In this document: positions 25,714-41,403 of the stretch, one piece after another
How the letters are laid out: each line of letters starts with the position of its first letter
How positions within the stretch are numbered: position 1 is the first letter of the stretch
Assembly (NCBI RefSeq): GCF_000001735.4
Contig: NC_003070.9
Coordinates: forward strand, 21,685,971 to 21,749,970
Source of the DNA: Arabidopsis thaliana
Taxonomy: Eukaryota > Streptophyta > Magnoliopsida > Brassicales > Brassicaceae
Length of the DNA: 64,000 bases
Reading direction: 5' to 3'
Notes under the pieces: model-generated
The model's input: the letters and a program-made list of their open reading frames with translations, nothing else
Told to the model about the DNA's origin: nothing
Databases searched by the model: none
Program-made: the position numbers and the translations under genes

Positions 25714-27022
25714 TTAAGCCTTAAGCCACCCACGAATCTTAGTATCCAGAACATTACCAATGTAATTGTAGGTAGCTTCAGATGGATGAATCGAGTCAAA
25801 GAACAGAAACTCCGAGCGATTCTGACACATGGAAGAATAAGCATTACACATGAAGCTCGTCTCCAAGAACCCTGTTCCACAACATCCTCTCGTCGTCTCT
25901 TTAAATCCTGTTTTAATTCCACATACAACGATGTTATAATCAACCATCAATATCGTCTTATAGTGATAACTTGTGAAACAAGAATGGTTTTTCTATGTAT
26001 TATGTATACCGTATTTGCTAGGGTTTTGGAGCATCTCCATCATAGGGTCATAGACATCAGAGTAAAGGATCTTGCTTCCTGTAAGAGATGCTTGTGTCTG
26101 AGGTAAGAGCTTCTGAAGTTTCTGATTGTATAAAACAGAGTCTCTGTTCTCTTGTTCCAAGCAAAACCTTAGGACGTTGCGGAATTGAGCAGTCATTTGA
26201 ATCGGTAAACATCCCATTGGCGGTAAACCTCCGACCAAAATTTTCCGGCAACCTAGGCTGTAAAGCTCCTGCAAAAAATACCGGAAAAATGATCCGAGAG
26301 ATTAACAAAACTAATACATAAAAAAACAAAAAAAAACTAACATCCGTTCCAAACCCTAATTTCTTGTAGTGAGGAAATATCTTAAGACTTACCTTCACGA
26401 AATTGTTAAGCCTACTAAGAACAAAATCTTGGTAATCAGAAATGCTAGGATACATGCGACGCCATGAGGGAACCTCGTAATAATTCAAGATGAAATCATT
26501 AGGCCCTGCACTCACAACCACCAAAGCATTGTTTATGATCTTCATGGCTTTCTTGTCTCCTACGATACTCTTAAGACGAGCAATGTAACTCTTGAACATA
26601 TTTGGTTGTTCCGAGACACGAATCGCTTGTGTCGTGAGACTGGTTTGGTCATCGTAACCGGCACCTGCTGATGCGAAACAGACTCCGGTTACAATTTCTT
26701 GGTCGGTGAGATTTGGTTGTAAGAAAGGAGGAACAAACTGTTTGATGTTGAGTTTGGTTGCGATTATGTCGGAGAAAATTTTCCCGTTTGAGAATCTTCC
26801 GTTAGGTGAGTGGTTTGGGAGATCAATTCCGTAAGGAACATGTTTAGCTCTGAAGATTGTTTGTGAAGGGTAATTATTGTTGCCTGTGTCGACTGTTGAA
26901 TCACCAAAGATTAGAATCGCTGGGAATAGCGGTTGCGTTTTGGCCTTTGCAGATGCGTTGCAGGACCCGAGAAGTGTTGTTGTGATGAAGAGAGTGAAGC
27001 TTATGGTTTTAGAAGTCCACAT
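25714..27022 (-). CDS. RXF26: GDSL esterase/lipase (RXF26, At1g58430)
   Basis: Secreted SGNH-fold esterase/lipase. Exons 27022-26393, 26268-26010 and 25907-25714 encode 360 aa. A hydrophobic N-terminus (residues 1-24) is a signal peptide. Block I is FGDSTVDTGNNN with the nucleophile Ser. Block II is FASAGAGYDD, block III is SAGPNDF, and block V is DSIHPS with the catalytic Asp and His. Cys residues near the C-terminus (RGCCGTGF) are typical of the plant family. A TATA-like TTATAAA lies about 55-60 bp upstream of the ATG on the minus strand. The substrate cannot be told from sequence. Confidence 0.92.
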
Positions 27023-28123
27023 TATATTTTTGTTTTTGTTTTTATGGAATTAAAGAAATGTGTGTGTTTGGTCGTGAATTTATAAGGAATTTTTGTGGAT
27101 GAAATTTCACTCCTGATTAGTGTTATATAACCAATAGTAACAACTCTACATAAATTATTGAACTTGAACAAATGTAGTTCACTTTTTTTTTTTTTCTGCC
27201 TCTTAATATAGCTGACCAATTTGTACAACTTCTTTGTACTCTGTTATGAAATTTATTATGTTTGATAATAGACCAACATCTTGTAGGTGCGTCAATAATC
27301 ACTATTGATTGTCCTTCAAAATCATTAATTTCACCAAACCTTTGTGTCGCAATAACAAAACGAAACTACCAACTTGTTTTCTTAACTTCGTGGTGCATTT
27401 ACTAACCACCCGCATATACGTGATGGACTTGTTAAACCTATATATTTTTGCTCCATCTGAATTGAATCCTTGTCTATTATAACTCTATATTATTGCCTGA
27501 TAGCTAAGTGATTACAAATATGACCCAAAAAAAGACTTCATGTTTGGTCATTTGCATTACACACATGCTCGACATAATTGTTGACGGTTGCTTGCTAGGA
27601 AGTAGATGAGCATGTACTAAGGAGAAATTGGTTACGATCACTCGGAGCACCGAGAGAAAGTGTTCCTAAGTATTAGTTTTATGTGAAAACGTGAACAAAC
27701 GGTATATCATTATCCCATCAAAAATTGATTTTTAGCTACTGAAAATTATGTTAAATGGAACAAGATGGATTTGGCGGTTTCCGATCAATCAAATTAAGGA
27801 AGTAGTCGTTTGTGGCTGGGAATTACTTTAAGGAAATATCGAGATCCAAGTAAAGTAAGAACTGACTCTTGTAAAACTAGTAGAAACAGCGGATTAAAAA
27901 CCAAATTTTATAACGCAGCGACTTGGATATATGTAAAAGAATGGTATACCGTTTGCAACTAAGATACAACCATCATATACCTATATAAAAAAAACAGAGA
28001 TAATCATCGCAGTATCATCACTTTTATACGTTTAAAGAACACTTACACAACAAACACACCAAATGCAATCCACAACTTTCATTTTCTTTTGTATGGCATT
28101 TCTCGTGACAGAATTATTTGGAA
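27023..28123. other. Intergenic between RXF26 and SQE1
   Basis: RXF26 promoter (near end) and SQE1 3' flank (far end). AT-rich, no open frame of note and no repeat recognised. Confidence 0.5.
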
Positions 28124-31276
<3,153 letters not shown>

Positions 31277-32043
31277 TATCGTTCTGCTTTTACAGAGATT
31301 TTTTTGCTTTGTGCGGAAACAACGAGAAAGGAGAGAAGTATATAAGTGTATATAAATTCTGTTTGCTTATTTTTTTCTATTTTTATTTGATTTTTTGGAC
31401 TTTTGGGAATAGTCCAAGTTAGTTTAAGCTGGCAATTTGTCACGGTCTTATGTACATCCTAAAATATTCGTGTTGGTAAATCTCGAAGTAGTAACGACAA
31501 AAGAATCAAATAACGCGAGGTGAATAAAATATTTAACGACAAAATTGACATATTTTGGTGTTTATTGTAATTGGGTTTGATAAAAATAGACTTCAGTGAA
31601 ACAGAAGTTATTGGGCCTCTTCTTCTCATATGAATAGAGAAAAGCCCTTGTGAATGCTTATTCAGTAGATCCATATCAAATGAACTCATACTAATTTTGA
31701 CTATATCAGAATAGAGTTTGCATCTTGCTCTTAGTTGCCCTTGTGAATTTTCCTTTGAATGTGTAATTTCTGTCTAGTAAAATGCAAAGCTATGGAAATA
31801 GTTTTCTTATGTCTCTAAATTTAAAAAAATTCCATGTATTTGGTTGATAGCTTAATGAAATTTGAAATATTCTCCCGAATCAAAACAGAGCTTTAAGCTG
31901 TATCCAAAACCTGCCTCTCTAGAGACAGAGTCTTCATTTTGTTGGAATTACATTTTGCATGACTTATTTTTCATATCTGAAATCTTCTACACCACTAAGT
32001 TTTTCTGTTGTGTCGTTGAGAACAGGAGAAAACACCAAGAGAG
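31277..32043. promoter_or_regulatory. Divergent promoter region between SQE1 and the TPR gene
   Basis: The two flanking genes point away from each other and share about 770 bp. On the minus strand a TATA-like TTTATATAC (about 31347-31357) lies some 75 bp before the SQE1 start. No clear TATA is seen for the plus-strand gene. Confidence 0.5.
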
Positions 32044-33084
32044 ATGAACAATGGAGAGAAGATAGAGGCTGCTAATAGAAAGAAAGAAGAAGGCAATCTG
32101 CTATACAAAACTCAAAAGTACGAGCGAGCAGCAAAGAAATATAATAAGGTGATTCACCACAAAAGCTATAATTGAAATTTACACAACATACCATCGGAAA
32201 CCCTGACATGTATACTTTGGAACATGATAATATATGTTTACAGGCTGCAGAATGTATTGAAAATGGCAAATTTGAAGGTGGTGACGAAAAGCAAGTCAAG
32301 GCTTTGAGAGTATCTTGCTTCTTGAATGGTGCAGCCTGTAGTCTAAAACTAAAGAATTTTCTGGAAACTATCGTTCTATGTTCGGAGGTAAAGTTGAAGA
32401 AAAAAAAAGAAGTAGACTCATCTCTAATGAGACTTGGGGTTGCTTTCTTTTTTGTCTTCGTTATGCAATATTTCACTTTTGAGTAGTTTTAACTTCCAGT
32501 GGATGTTCTGTGTGCCATTATGTAGAATGAGTAGCAAGTTACTTCTGTGACATGTACATGATCTTGGAAATATTCCTATTAGATATATTGAATGACTTCT
32601 CATGTTTTTTTGTCACAGGTGTTAGATATTGAGTTCCAAAATGTGAAAGCTCTATATAGGCGAGCACAATCCTATATTGAGGTGGGAGATTTGATTTCAG
32701 CAGAAATGGATATAAATAGGGCTTTGGAGGCTGATCCTGAGAATCGGTAAAAGAAGAAATTGTGTATGTTGTTTGTTGCATCCTCATTTCTCCTGGGCAT
32801 GTTATGCAATGACACTTTATGTTTCCAGGGAAGTGAAGTCTCTTTACAAGGCGATGAAACTCTCTAAAGCTGAGAGCGACAGAAGAGACGCTAAGTTGTA
32901 TGCAAACATGTTTGCACTATCTAAAGTAAGAACTCACTTTCCATGATCGTTTTCCGTGATTCGATTGTAATGCCAAACGTTGTGACGATATCTTAATATG
33001 TACTTGTGGCAGAAATTAAAAGTTGAGGGAGTAGAAGAGAAGATGACAACAAACATAGAGACTACTGATCATTCTAAGGAATAG
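32044..33084 (+). CDS. TPR-domain protein related to large FKBPs (At1g58450)
   Basis: Exons 32044-32148, 32244-32387, 32619-32746, 32829-32925 and 33013-33084 encode about 181 aa. The whole product corresponds to the C-terminal three-TPR region of FKBP62/FKBP65-type immunophilins (for example KKEEGNLLYK and KALYRRAQSYIEVGD). No peptidyl-prolyl isomerase domain is present, so it should not be an isomerase. Residues that form the Hsp90-binding carboxylate clamp appear kept: Lys and Asn in KKEEGN, Asn in FLNGAACS, and Lys and Arg in KALYRR. Role as an Hsp90-binding adaptor or competitor is inference. The first exon may begin at an alternative ATG. Confidence 0.82.
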
Positions 33085-33503
33085 ACGAACAGTCCAGCTC
33101 AATACTTATGCCACTGACAGACCGGTAAGGCGCCCGCAAAAGTAGCACAATGTCACAAAAATTACTCGAAACAGTAAAAGGGAACATAATTTAGATTTTC
33201 GTAAGTAGTGAAAATAGTTAATTTGATTGAGACATCTCTTTTGTGTAATCCATGTAGTTGCTCTAGAATGTACATTATGAACATGGAATCATGAAAGTAT
33301 GACTTGGAGTCGCCAGGCCTTAATAGCATAGGTTTGAATCTCGTTTATCGGAGTTAAACTAATGGCCTCTTTATTAGGGGTGGATCTTGGGATTCATGTG
33401 TAATAACTAATAAGTATATTACAATTCACAATTTCACATAAAAACATTTCCGATGCTAGTAAGCATTCACTAAATTACAAAGCTGCATATTCTTTTTACC
33501 ATG
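33085..33503. other. 3' flank of the TPR gene
   Basis: Untranslated and intergenic sequence. A stretch near 33330-33360 has a weak pol III B-box resemblance; see rejected items. No gene seen. Confidence 0.45.
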
Positions 33504-33511
33504 ATTATAAC

Positions 33512-33948
33512 TAGGCATGGGCATTCAGGTTTTTCGGGTCGGTCTAGATCGGGTTTTTTGGATAAGGAGGTTTAGGATCCGTGTAGGAACCAGAAACTTT
33601 TTGGTTTGGATCGGTTAGGGTCATTCGGCTTCGGTGAAATTTAATTGATACCCGATATAAAACTGACATTTGGACCCGAAAACCTTGAAAAACAATCATG
33701 TGTATGTATTGTTTAAAGTTTTATGGATATACATTCGAGTTTAGGTTTCAGATTTTTCAGAAATCCGTTCGGATTTTGGGGTATCAGCTTGATTCAGGAC
33801 CCTACCGTCAACCAAACCGAAAACCAAAAAGAATTAGTTTAGGATTTGTTCTGATTAATATAGGCTATCCGAAACCAAATCTACAGGTTTTTTTGGGTCG
33901 GTTGGAATCAGTTTTTTTTTCCGTATCCGGTTTTTGGGTCCAGGTCTT
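33512..33948. mobile_element. hAT-like non-autonomous element 1
   Basis: A 437-bp block rich in CGGGT/CGGTT motifs begins TAGGCATGGGCA and ends in GGTCCAGGTCTT, a degenerate inverted terminus. It is flanked by 8-bp near-identical direct repeats, ATTATAAC (33504-33511) and GTTATAAC (33949-33956), 7 of 8 matching. The 8-bp duplication and TAGG-type ends fit the hAT superfamily. No transposase is encoded. Confidence 0.6.
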
Positions 33949-33956
33949 GTTATAAC

Positions 33957-35433
33957 AGCCGCACTACAAAAAACACTAATACAAAGGACAAACAACCATG
34001 TCACAAGCATCAAATGAATCGTTCTAAATTCTCAAATATCCAAACTCAAACTCCATCTATACCAAAAACCTATCCAAAATACTTGTACCTAGTCCAAAGT
34101 AATACAATGGTTAGATTTTTTTACCGAATAAAGAATTTGATGAAACTAGTCATGATTTTTCCAAACAAGTTATAACAAGTAAAATACTGTAGTATCAATT
34201 CGAATTAACCGAATTGTACGATGAGAAACCTAATATTTTAATATATAGATAGGCAGGCACATATAATGGATGGTGCAGGGTAATAGGTGTAAAGTGAAAG
34301 AGAGTATAAGATGGGATATAAATGAATAGTACGTAAACATCTATTGCCACTACCACTAACCTATTGGCCCAATGTTCATAATCAGCAAGCCAACTGTCAA
34401 TTATCTACTGCATGCAAGCTAAGAGTGTCCAAAAGGAGTTTTACGCTATATGACAAAAACATTTCTTTAAATTATATTATTTCTGTCTTTTTGAGTTTTG
34501 GATTCGATCTCATGTTTCGACTTGAAACGACAAAAGCAAAATAATTTTGTTTGTTCTCATACTACATGTCAAAATAAGATCACATCATCTCAACCTCTAA
34601 TGATATGGGATTAGTTTTATATCGGTGGTAGGACAAACAAGAGAGAAATGTCAAAAAGATCACATCATTTCAAATTCTAATGATATGGATTAGTTTTCTA
34701 TTGGTGGAAGAACAAACAGAAGAAAGAATGATCTTCAACTCTAAACATAGTTTAGACAAAAATAAACGCTTTTCTAATATCATGAAAATTTGTTTTCTCT
34801 TATACCGGTTGTTTTGTTGAAATTTAGTTAGAATATCTTACACTGGAAGAAGAATTGTATCTAACCTAGTATATAATCAAATACAATCTTTCTACTCATT
34901 GTCAATTGTTTTTTCTGATTTGAACGTTAGTAATTTTTAAATGGTATCATAACCCATGTTTACTCGATTGACGATTTTCGTATTATAGATGTTTGTTGTG
35001 TGGTGGTATTTTCGAGATGCTGAGTTGTTCTCGCCTTCATTTCGAAGAAGTCTATTAGAATATCTAACAAAGATAAAGAGTTTTATTTAGCATAGTATAT
35101 AATCTATATGAACTTCTAAATAATTTTTAATTAGTTTTATATTAGAAACTCATGATTTTAAAAAAAGTTTTGTGGTGATTCTGAACTAGATGGTGACATA
35201 AATTATATCCAACTTGTTTTTGTCGACAATCATACATTAATATTTAAATTTTCAAATATAAATAAAATACTCAAAAAATATGGTTATATATATTTTTTCC
35301 AAACCAATACCCTTATTGGCTGCATTGAAAGAGTATATCTTCTTCTTAAAGGCCTTGAAGCCTAGAGAGAAAGAAAACAAATAACAGAAAGAAAAAAAGG
35401 TAGTGTTTTCATTTTGGGAGGAATCAAAAGAAA
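33957..35433. other. Intergenic upstream of the SOFL-like gene
   Basis: AT-rich. A local duplication is visible: AAAGATCACATCAT with following TCTAATGATATGG-type text occurs at about 34575-34610 and 34654-34690. No gene supported. Confidence 0.5.
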
Positions 35434-36459
35434 ATGGATTTCTCGGATTTAGATTACAGTGATGCTGGAGATTCAGGTTGGACAATGTACTTAGGCCACT
35501 CTTCTTCTGTTTCACTTCATCATTTTGATTATCACAATGGAGAAACAAAACAAGAACATGATGAAGACTCTTCAATGGTGTCTGATGCATCTTCTGGACC
35601 TCCATATTATTGCGAAGAGACCGTCCATGAAGATCATCTCCAACAAAACACGCAATATTGGTGCAAGAGCAAGAGCAAGAACAAGAACAAAAACAAGAAG
35701 AAGGTTCATGAAGAACAAGGATATAGTGAGAGATTCAATTCTTCCTTTGATGACACAGCTAGTTCATTGGTATTGTTTCTACAAACTTGTCTTTGGCTTT
35801 TTATTTTTCTTAATTCCCAAACCACTTTATTATTGTAAATATGAGTTTTTACATATTCACTAATTTGGTGCTATCGTTATATCATTTTAATCTTCATTTT
35901 TTGGAAAACATAAAATAGCCGGTTGGAGAAGAAGTTTCAGCGCATAAGCAACATCAAAATCAGTATCAACGGTTTCATGACTTCTGCCAAAGCTACTCTA
36001 CAAGAAGAATATGCAAGGTTTAATTTATATATACATCTTTTCTTTTTTTTGCTTCATGGTCACAAATTAAAACTTTTTTAATGATGATAAGGCATACTTC
36101 TGCTTATCACTTTGGCTTCTCAACGTATTTCGTATGAAAAGTAGTTTAAACTTTCTATCTCCATTGCAGGAAAAAGTTAACTCGGGTTTCCTACAACAAG
36201 CTTTCCCGGTGGATAAACTAGCGTTGGATAATCAAGGTTCTGAAATGTCTATTTTTTTAGTCTCTAACCATAATACATAAATAGAAATGCATGCATAACA
36301 TCTCATTGACTGGTCGGTTTACTTAATTCTCATGTATATCATGTATATTAATGTATCATGCATTTAGAGAGTATAAAAATATTTATGTAAAAGTAAATCT
36401 CTAGCTTGACAATATGTGTATTTTCAGGTGGCGATAATCAGAGGAAGAGGAGAGGATAA
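35434..36459 (+). CDS. SOB FIVE-LIKE (SOFL) family protein
   Basis: Exons 35434-35769, 35919-36017, 36170-36236 and 36428-36459 encode 177 aa. The first 27 residues hold SGWTMYL, and residues about 45-60 hold SSMVSDASSGP. These two blocks define the SOFL family of small plant proteins that raise cytokinin levels when overexpressed. Later features are a basic Lys/Asn run (KSKNKNKNKKK), a conserved FDDTASSL, and a basic C-terminus (NQRKRRG) that could act as a nuclear signal. The locus is At1g58460, possibly named SOFL6, but I am not sure of the number. Molecular activity is unknown. Confidence 0.75.
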
Positions 36460-39400
36460 AGAATGGAATTTGAATAGTTATTATTTACTTTTTCATCTCT
36501 CAAAAGTTGGAAGTTAGGGAGAAAAAAAAAGCAGAAGGAACGCCTTCTCTTCCTTAAATGTGTTTTGATATCATGTACATTCTCTTTAAGAAACCATGTG
36601 GTTTTTCTTTTTATTCAATTAATATATGATAAATCTTATTAAATAAATATTATGGAGTTGTATTTGATATGAAATTTGAACGTACATATATATAGGTGAA
36701 ACATTAATATAACGTTAATTAGCACACATAATGTAAAAGTTTCTAATTAGACTCTAATGCATTCAAACAAAAACCAAAATAGAAATATGTTTTTACAAAA
36801 ATAGTTAGAAGATCTATAGAATATTCTTCTGTTTGAGCTTCATTTCTATTGTGAGTTTTGACGGTCCGTTGTAATTAGTCTCCATGTTATTTTGATATTT
36901 TCTATTGCATACTATCAAAAACTTATCAATGTTCGAAACAAAATATCTTCCAATGCAACCATTCTTCTTATATTAATTAAGATCTTAAGTTTTTATCGTG
37001 GAGTTTAAAAGGCATCTATGCAAAAAAAAGAAAATAATGGGAAGAATAAATTATTTTAAGCAAAGTGAATTTGGGTTATTTTATTTATAAAAGGAAAAAT
37101 AATTGTGCAAACTAATAAATATATGTCCACAATCTCGCCATGTCCTAACAATAGATTGTTTTAAATTAGATATATATTGTTGTAATGTTATAATTCAAAT
37201 TCACTTGTAATGTTGTAATTACTTAAATTAGATAAATAATTCATAATTCATATTATGATTGTTTATATATAGATTAGTTGTAATGTTAATTTGGAAGCTC
37301 CAGTAAAGAAAACATACGAATATAAGTTAGATGTCTCAGTTTTTACGCTGTCAATTATTGTTATCTCAACTTGAACTTGATTAGTACTAAACAAATGCAA
37401 AATTCTAGTTTGTAAGACTTCTAAGAATATTTTTGAGTACTACATAAATAAAGGGATAAAATAAAGTTACACACAGAAGAAGCATAAGTACCATTGATTG
37501 AACATGTAAATATATAGCGACCATTTCTACTTATTTACTATTTTAAGTTTCGTACTCCCATTTCTTTGTACATTCCTACACAGCTGGTCATGGGTCCTTC
37601 TCATTATTGTACACTTTATGTGTATTACTGGCCACATTTATTTGTTTTGTATATATAGCAAGCTATTTTATTTATCAAAATTTCTTAAACAACAGAATTC
37701 TAAACTATTTTTATCAACGTTTTTCTTGAACCGGAATTAAAATGGTTTTTTTTTTTGGACTAGCTCAAAATAAGTTTTCTCCAAAGGAAAAATTTAATCT
37801 CGTTTTCTCTTGAAATGAATTTTTAGTCTCCATTATATTTATGTAACGTAGAAGTGTTGAAACGGGCCAAATCCGTGGGCCAAACTCAAGTTGTTCCGCA
37901 TGTGTTTAAGATTCAGTTAAGAACAAAACTCGAGGATCAGTCTATGGTTGGTTTCGATTTTCGACAACTAATCATGTAGTCCATTTATTTTCCAATTCAA
38001 AATTTTAAACGCACAAGGACCAAAACTCACACATCTTAATTCCAAAATATGTTAGATTCCTATTTCTAACACGTTATTATTATCTTTTCTTATAGTAAAG
38101 AAAGAGATGTAAATTAAAGATCATTTCTATATATACATGCAAAATCGAGCATATTTTTAGCACATAACGATTATTCAGAAAAAATGGCAATACTAACCGA
38201 CACGACTTGTAGCCTAGTGGTTAGTGCAATTGATGATGTCGTTATGTGGCAACCTGATTCCAACTTACACATGCTGACATGCATTCTTATATATTGATCC
38301 TAAGTTCCTAACCCATAAAGTTTGAATACACGTGATATGCACGTTAAATAATTGGTATTTCTTTGAGAGTAGAGGTGCCAGTCTTCTCCTCCTCTTCTAA
38401 GATCAGAAACCTAATCATATACGCAAGTGTTTTTGAGCAATATATATTAGAACATAGCTTAAGCCCAACAACAACATAAAATTGGATAAATAGGTATTCT
38501 TGATTAGAGAAACCGATGTATCCAATCTTGAGTGTGTCCACTCAATCTTACTAAGTGTGCCCACTAGTAATTGATGAATTTGACAAAAGAGTGAAACCAA
38601 TTTATTACCATTTTTATTCGATCCTTAACAATTTCTTAAAAGAATTAATATTGTTCCATTCAACTTTTAAGATTAAATATTCCAATAATTGTCATTGTCC
38701 ACCAAAAACTATGAGGTTCGCTAAAAAGATATTTTTCCTTGGATACGTATAATGCATATGTACGTTGTATGCATGTGGGACTCAAGATATATGTATTTAT
38801 GCATATGTTTGTAGATGAATAAATTTTAAAACCATATAATGTGATTACACATGAACGCATGTACGTGTATGCATGTGAGACTCTACTATATACAGATGTA
38901 TTTATGTGTATGTTTGTAGATTGAATGGTAATAATGGAAATGGACCAATTGGTCCCTTAGGATGTGAAATTTCATGTTCACATGGCAAATTGGTTAGTGG
39001 CTAGTAGTGGCCCTTGTGACAGTCTATCGTCCGTAATCTGCGTCTCTATAGGTATACACACATCCATCGCTTCTGTCATTTTATCTCATGTATTGAAATT
39101 TCATATGATTTTCAAATATGTACTATAAATTTTTACAATATTTAGATAATGTTAGATATTGGCTCATAAGAGAAAATAGATTAGGCAGAGCGAATCAAAC
39201 AGTTTAATAGGATCAAGTCGAACAATACAAATCATGTGATTTTGGCGAAACAAGTGCATATCAACCGGTTCTTACAGTCCAAAAAAATTTTAAATGGTGA
39301 AAGAAGTTTAAGTCATACGTATCAAATATTTATATTACAAACACCCTATTTTATATAAATAATTTTACCAAATTTATACAAATTATATGAAATTAAATTT

Positions 39401-41090
39401 TGCTAATTTATAGAATATTATACCGATTAAAATAATTATACACATTATTTAGTATTTTAGATATAAAAGAATAACACATAATGTTAACAATTATAACCAT
39501 AAAATAAGTGCAGATGAATTAAGCTATCTACTGTATTAACCTAAAAGTTCATGTTGACAAAACAAAATACATAATCTTCTGACTTATTTCAAAAATTAGA
39601 AGTATTGAGCTAAAAAAAAACATCACAACCAAAGCAAATAAGCAGTGTATTTACTGTACAAGGCAGATCACAAAATCAAAACAAAATACCATTTGAAAAC
39701 AATTTTGACCCATGAAAAATGAAAAAGCTCAAAAATCTCAAAAAAAAAAAGACAATAGACTAAGTGAAGCAAATGATTAAAATCGATGATGCAAATGGAG
39801 GACTAGTTATCCAAATTAATTTTCTTTTCTTACTTTCTTTTAAAGCTGCTTGTTCTCTTCATATGCATGAATTGTAAATTATTTGTGGTACGTCCGTTTT
39901 GCTTTTGAACCTTCTTTAAACTAGTTATCCATCAAACAAATTGTAGCAGTTTTAATTATAGGTATGATTTCAGTTGGGATCTTTCTATTTTGTTGGATTC
40001 TTAGGTTTAAGAAGTATACATATTGAATAAAAACATAATCTAGTTTGGTTAGGATGAATTTCTCAGATTTGAAAATTAGTAAATAAAATTTAATATTAAC
40101 AAACTTGATGTCATCATTTAGACCAAAGCCGAAGCACATGAGTACACAATCTTTGTTTTTGATAATTACGTCAAATATGTTAAGATTTTTTTGCTTTCTT
40201 TTTTTTCAAGATATACTCAATTATAACAATATTTAAAAACATGAGAAATAATGATTTTTTTTGTTTTTTAAACAATAAAATCACTCGTTTACATTGTCAC
40301 AATAAAATTAGCCGTTACACAAATTTATTCGGGTTGTTATTTTTTTTTCTTTTCATAAGTGGATATTGTCTTAATGAAAATTCATATAATTTTTTAACCC
40401 CATAATACTATTTTGATAATAGTTGACTTCATATACTTATAACTCTTTTTTTTAGTTAAATTATTTTTTCAATTTTATAATCCAACGACCCATCCAATAT
40501 GTTATAGCCTAATAGGACGTATTCTGTAGCTAGATTTCAAATACAAAACTTTTTGTGAAAAGATTTGGTGTAGTTTATTGCATTTGTTTTAGAGAAAAAA
40601 AAATATTAAGTTCTTTAAAAACACACATAAATTGGGCTTTATAAATAAACAACCATAAATAATAAAACATAATCCAATTTTATAAAAAAAAAGTTTTTAA
40701 AAAAAAATGTAGTTATTACTTCTATGAATTTTTTTATTTATAATATACTCATCCAAATTATGCAAAACCTCAAGCTAATCTTTACAAAATAAAATATTTA
40801 AACAAAATGTAAATATTCTCTCTTCCAACGAGGATAACATTTTTTTAAACCAAAAAAAAAAAACGAGGATAACATTAAACAGAACATCAACAAACAATAC
40901 GATAAGATTTGGGCTTACAATCTTTATCACAAAGGCTTTTTTAAAGCCCATTAGTTACATTCATCATTATCTCTCGACATTAAAAAAAAAAAGTTAAACT
41001 GAAGAAGCTAAAAAGAGTTTTTAACTTTTAACTCTCTTCGTCTTCTCCCTCGTGCCGTGTCAAATCAATCTACTGTTCTCTCTCCTATCT
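36460..41090. other. Long AT-rich gene-poor interval
   Basis: About 4.6 kb without a convincing gene. Frames at 38344-38860 and 39921-40139 are short, without recognised domains. There is a short tandem repeat at 38754-38926. A duplicated AACGAGGATAACATT (about 40828 and 40862) surrounds a poly-A run. Confidence 0.5.
38754..38926. repeat. Two-copy tandem repeat, about 105-bp period
   Basis: The block GCATATGTACG...GTTTGTAGATGAA (38754-38819) recurs as GCATGTACG...GTTTGTAGATTGAA (38857-38926). Rich in GCATG/CATGC, non-coding. Confidence 0.65.
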
Positions 41091-41403
41091 GGTAAACTTT
41101 TCCTCTTCGCCATGAAATTTTTTTCTTGCTAGGGTTTTAGTTTCTACAGTTCGCTTCCCAAAAATTAGGGGTTTTGTCACAATTTCTCAATTTCTTGTTC
41201 CATTTTTCTTCTTTTCTCCATAATCATTGCTTAATTTAGAATCCCAAATTTTACAAATTAGGGTTTTTGTTTAATTTTAGGGGTTTTTGATTTTCAACTG
41301 TTAATAGTGTTCTCGATGTCATAATTCTGATTTTTTTTATTATCTATTCCGAAATTAGGGCAAAAATCTCAGACAAACCTGCAAAATTAGGGTATTTGAG
41401 GAT
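41091..41403 (+). promoter_or_regulatory. RBP1 leader with probable leader intron
   Basis: A donor-like TCTG/GTAAAC lies at 41091-41092 and a possible acceptor at 41372 (AATCTCAG). The leader contains several AGGGTTTT-type telo-box-like words (GCTAGGGTTTT near 41128-41140, TTAGGGTTTTTG near 41260), as in many genes expressed in dividing tissue. Confidence 0.5.

Noticed and set aside
33300..33365. Pol III B-box-like GGTTTGAATCTCG, possible tRNA or SINE
   Set aside because: No matching A box at tRNA spacing and no cloverleaf could be drawn; no poly-A tail or target duplication seen.
38205..38260. tRNA A-box-like TAGCCTAGTGG followed by a weak B-box-like CCTGATTCC
   Set aside because: The B box is poor and no acceptor stem forms. 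Perhaps a decayed tRNA-related SINE, but not supportable.
36460..41090. Several 60-70-aa frames in the long gene-poor interval
   Set aside because: Low-complexity, no codon bias or domains, as expected by chance in AT-rich DNA.
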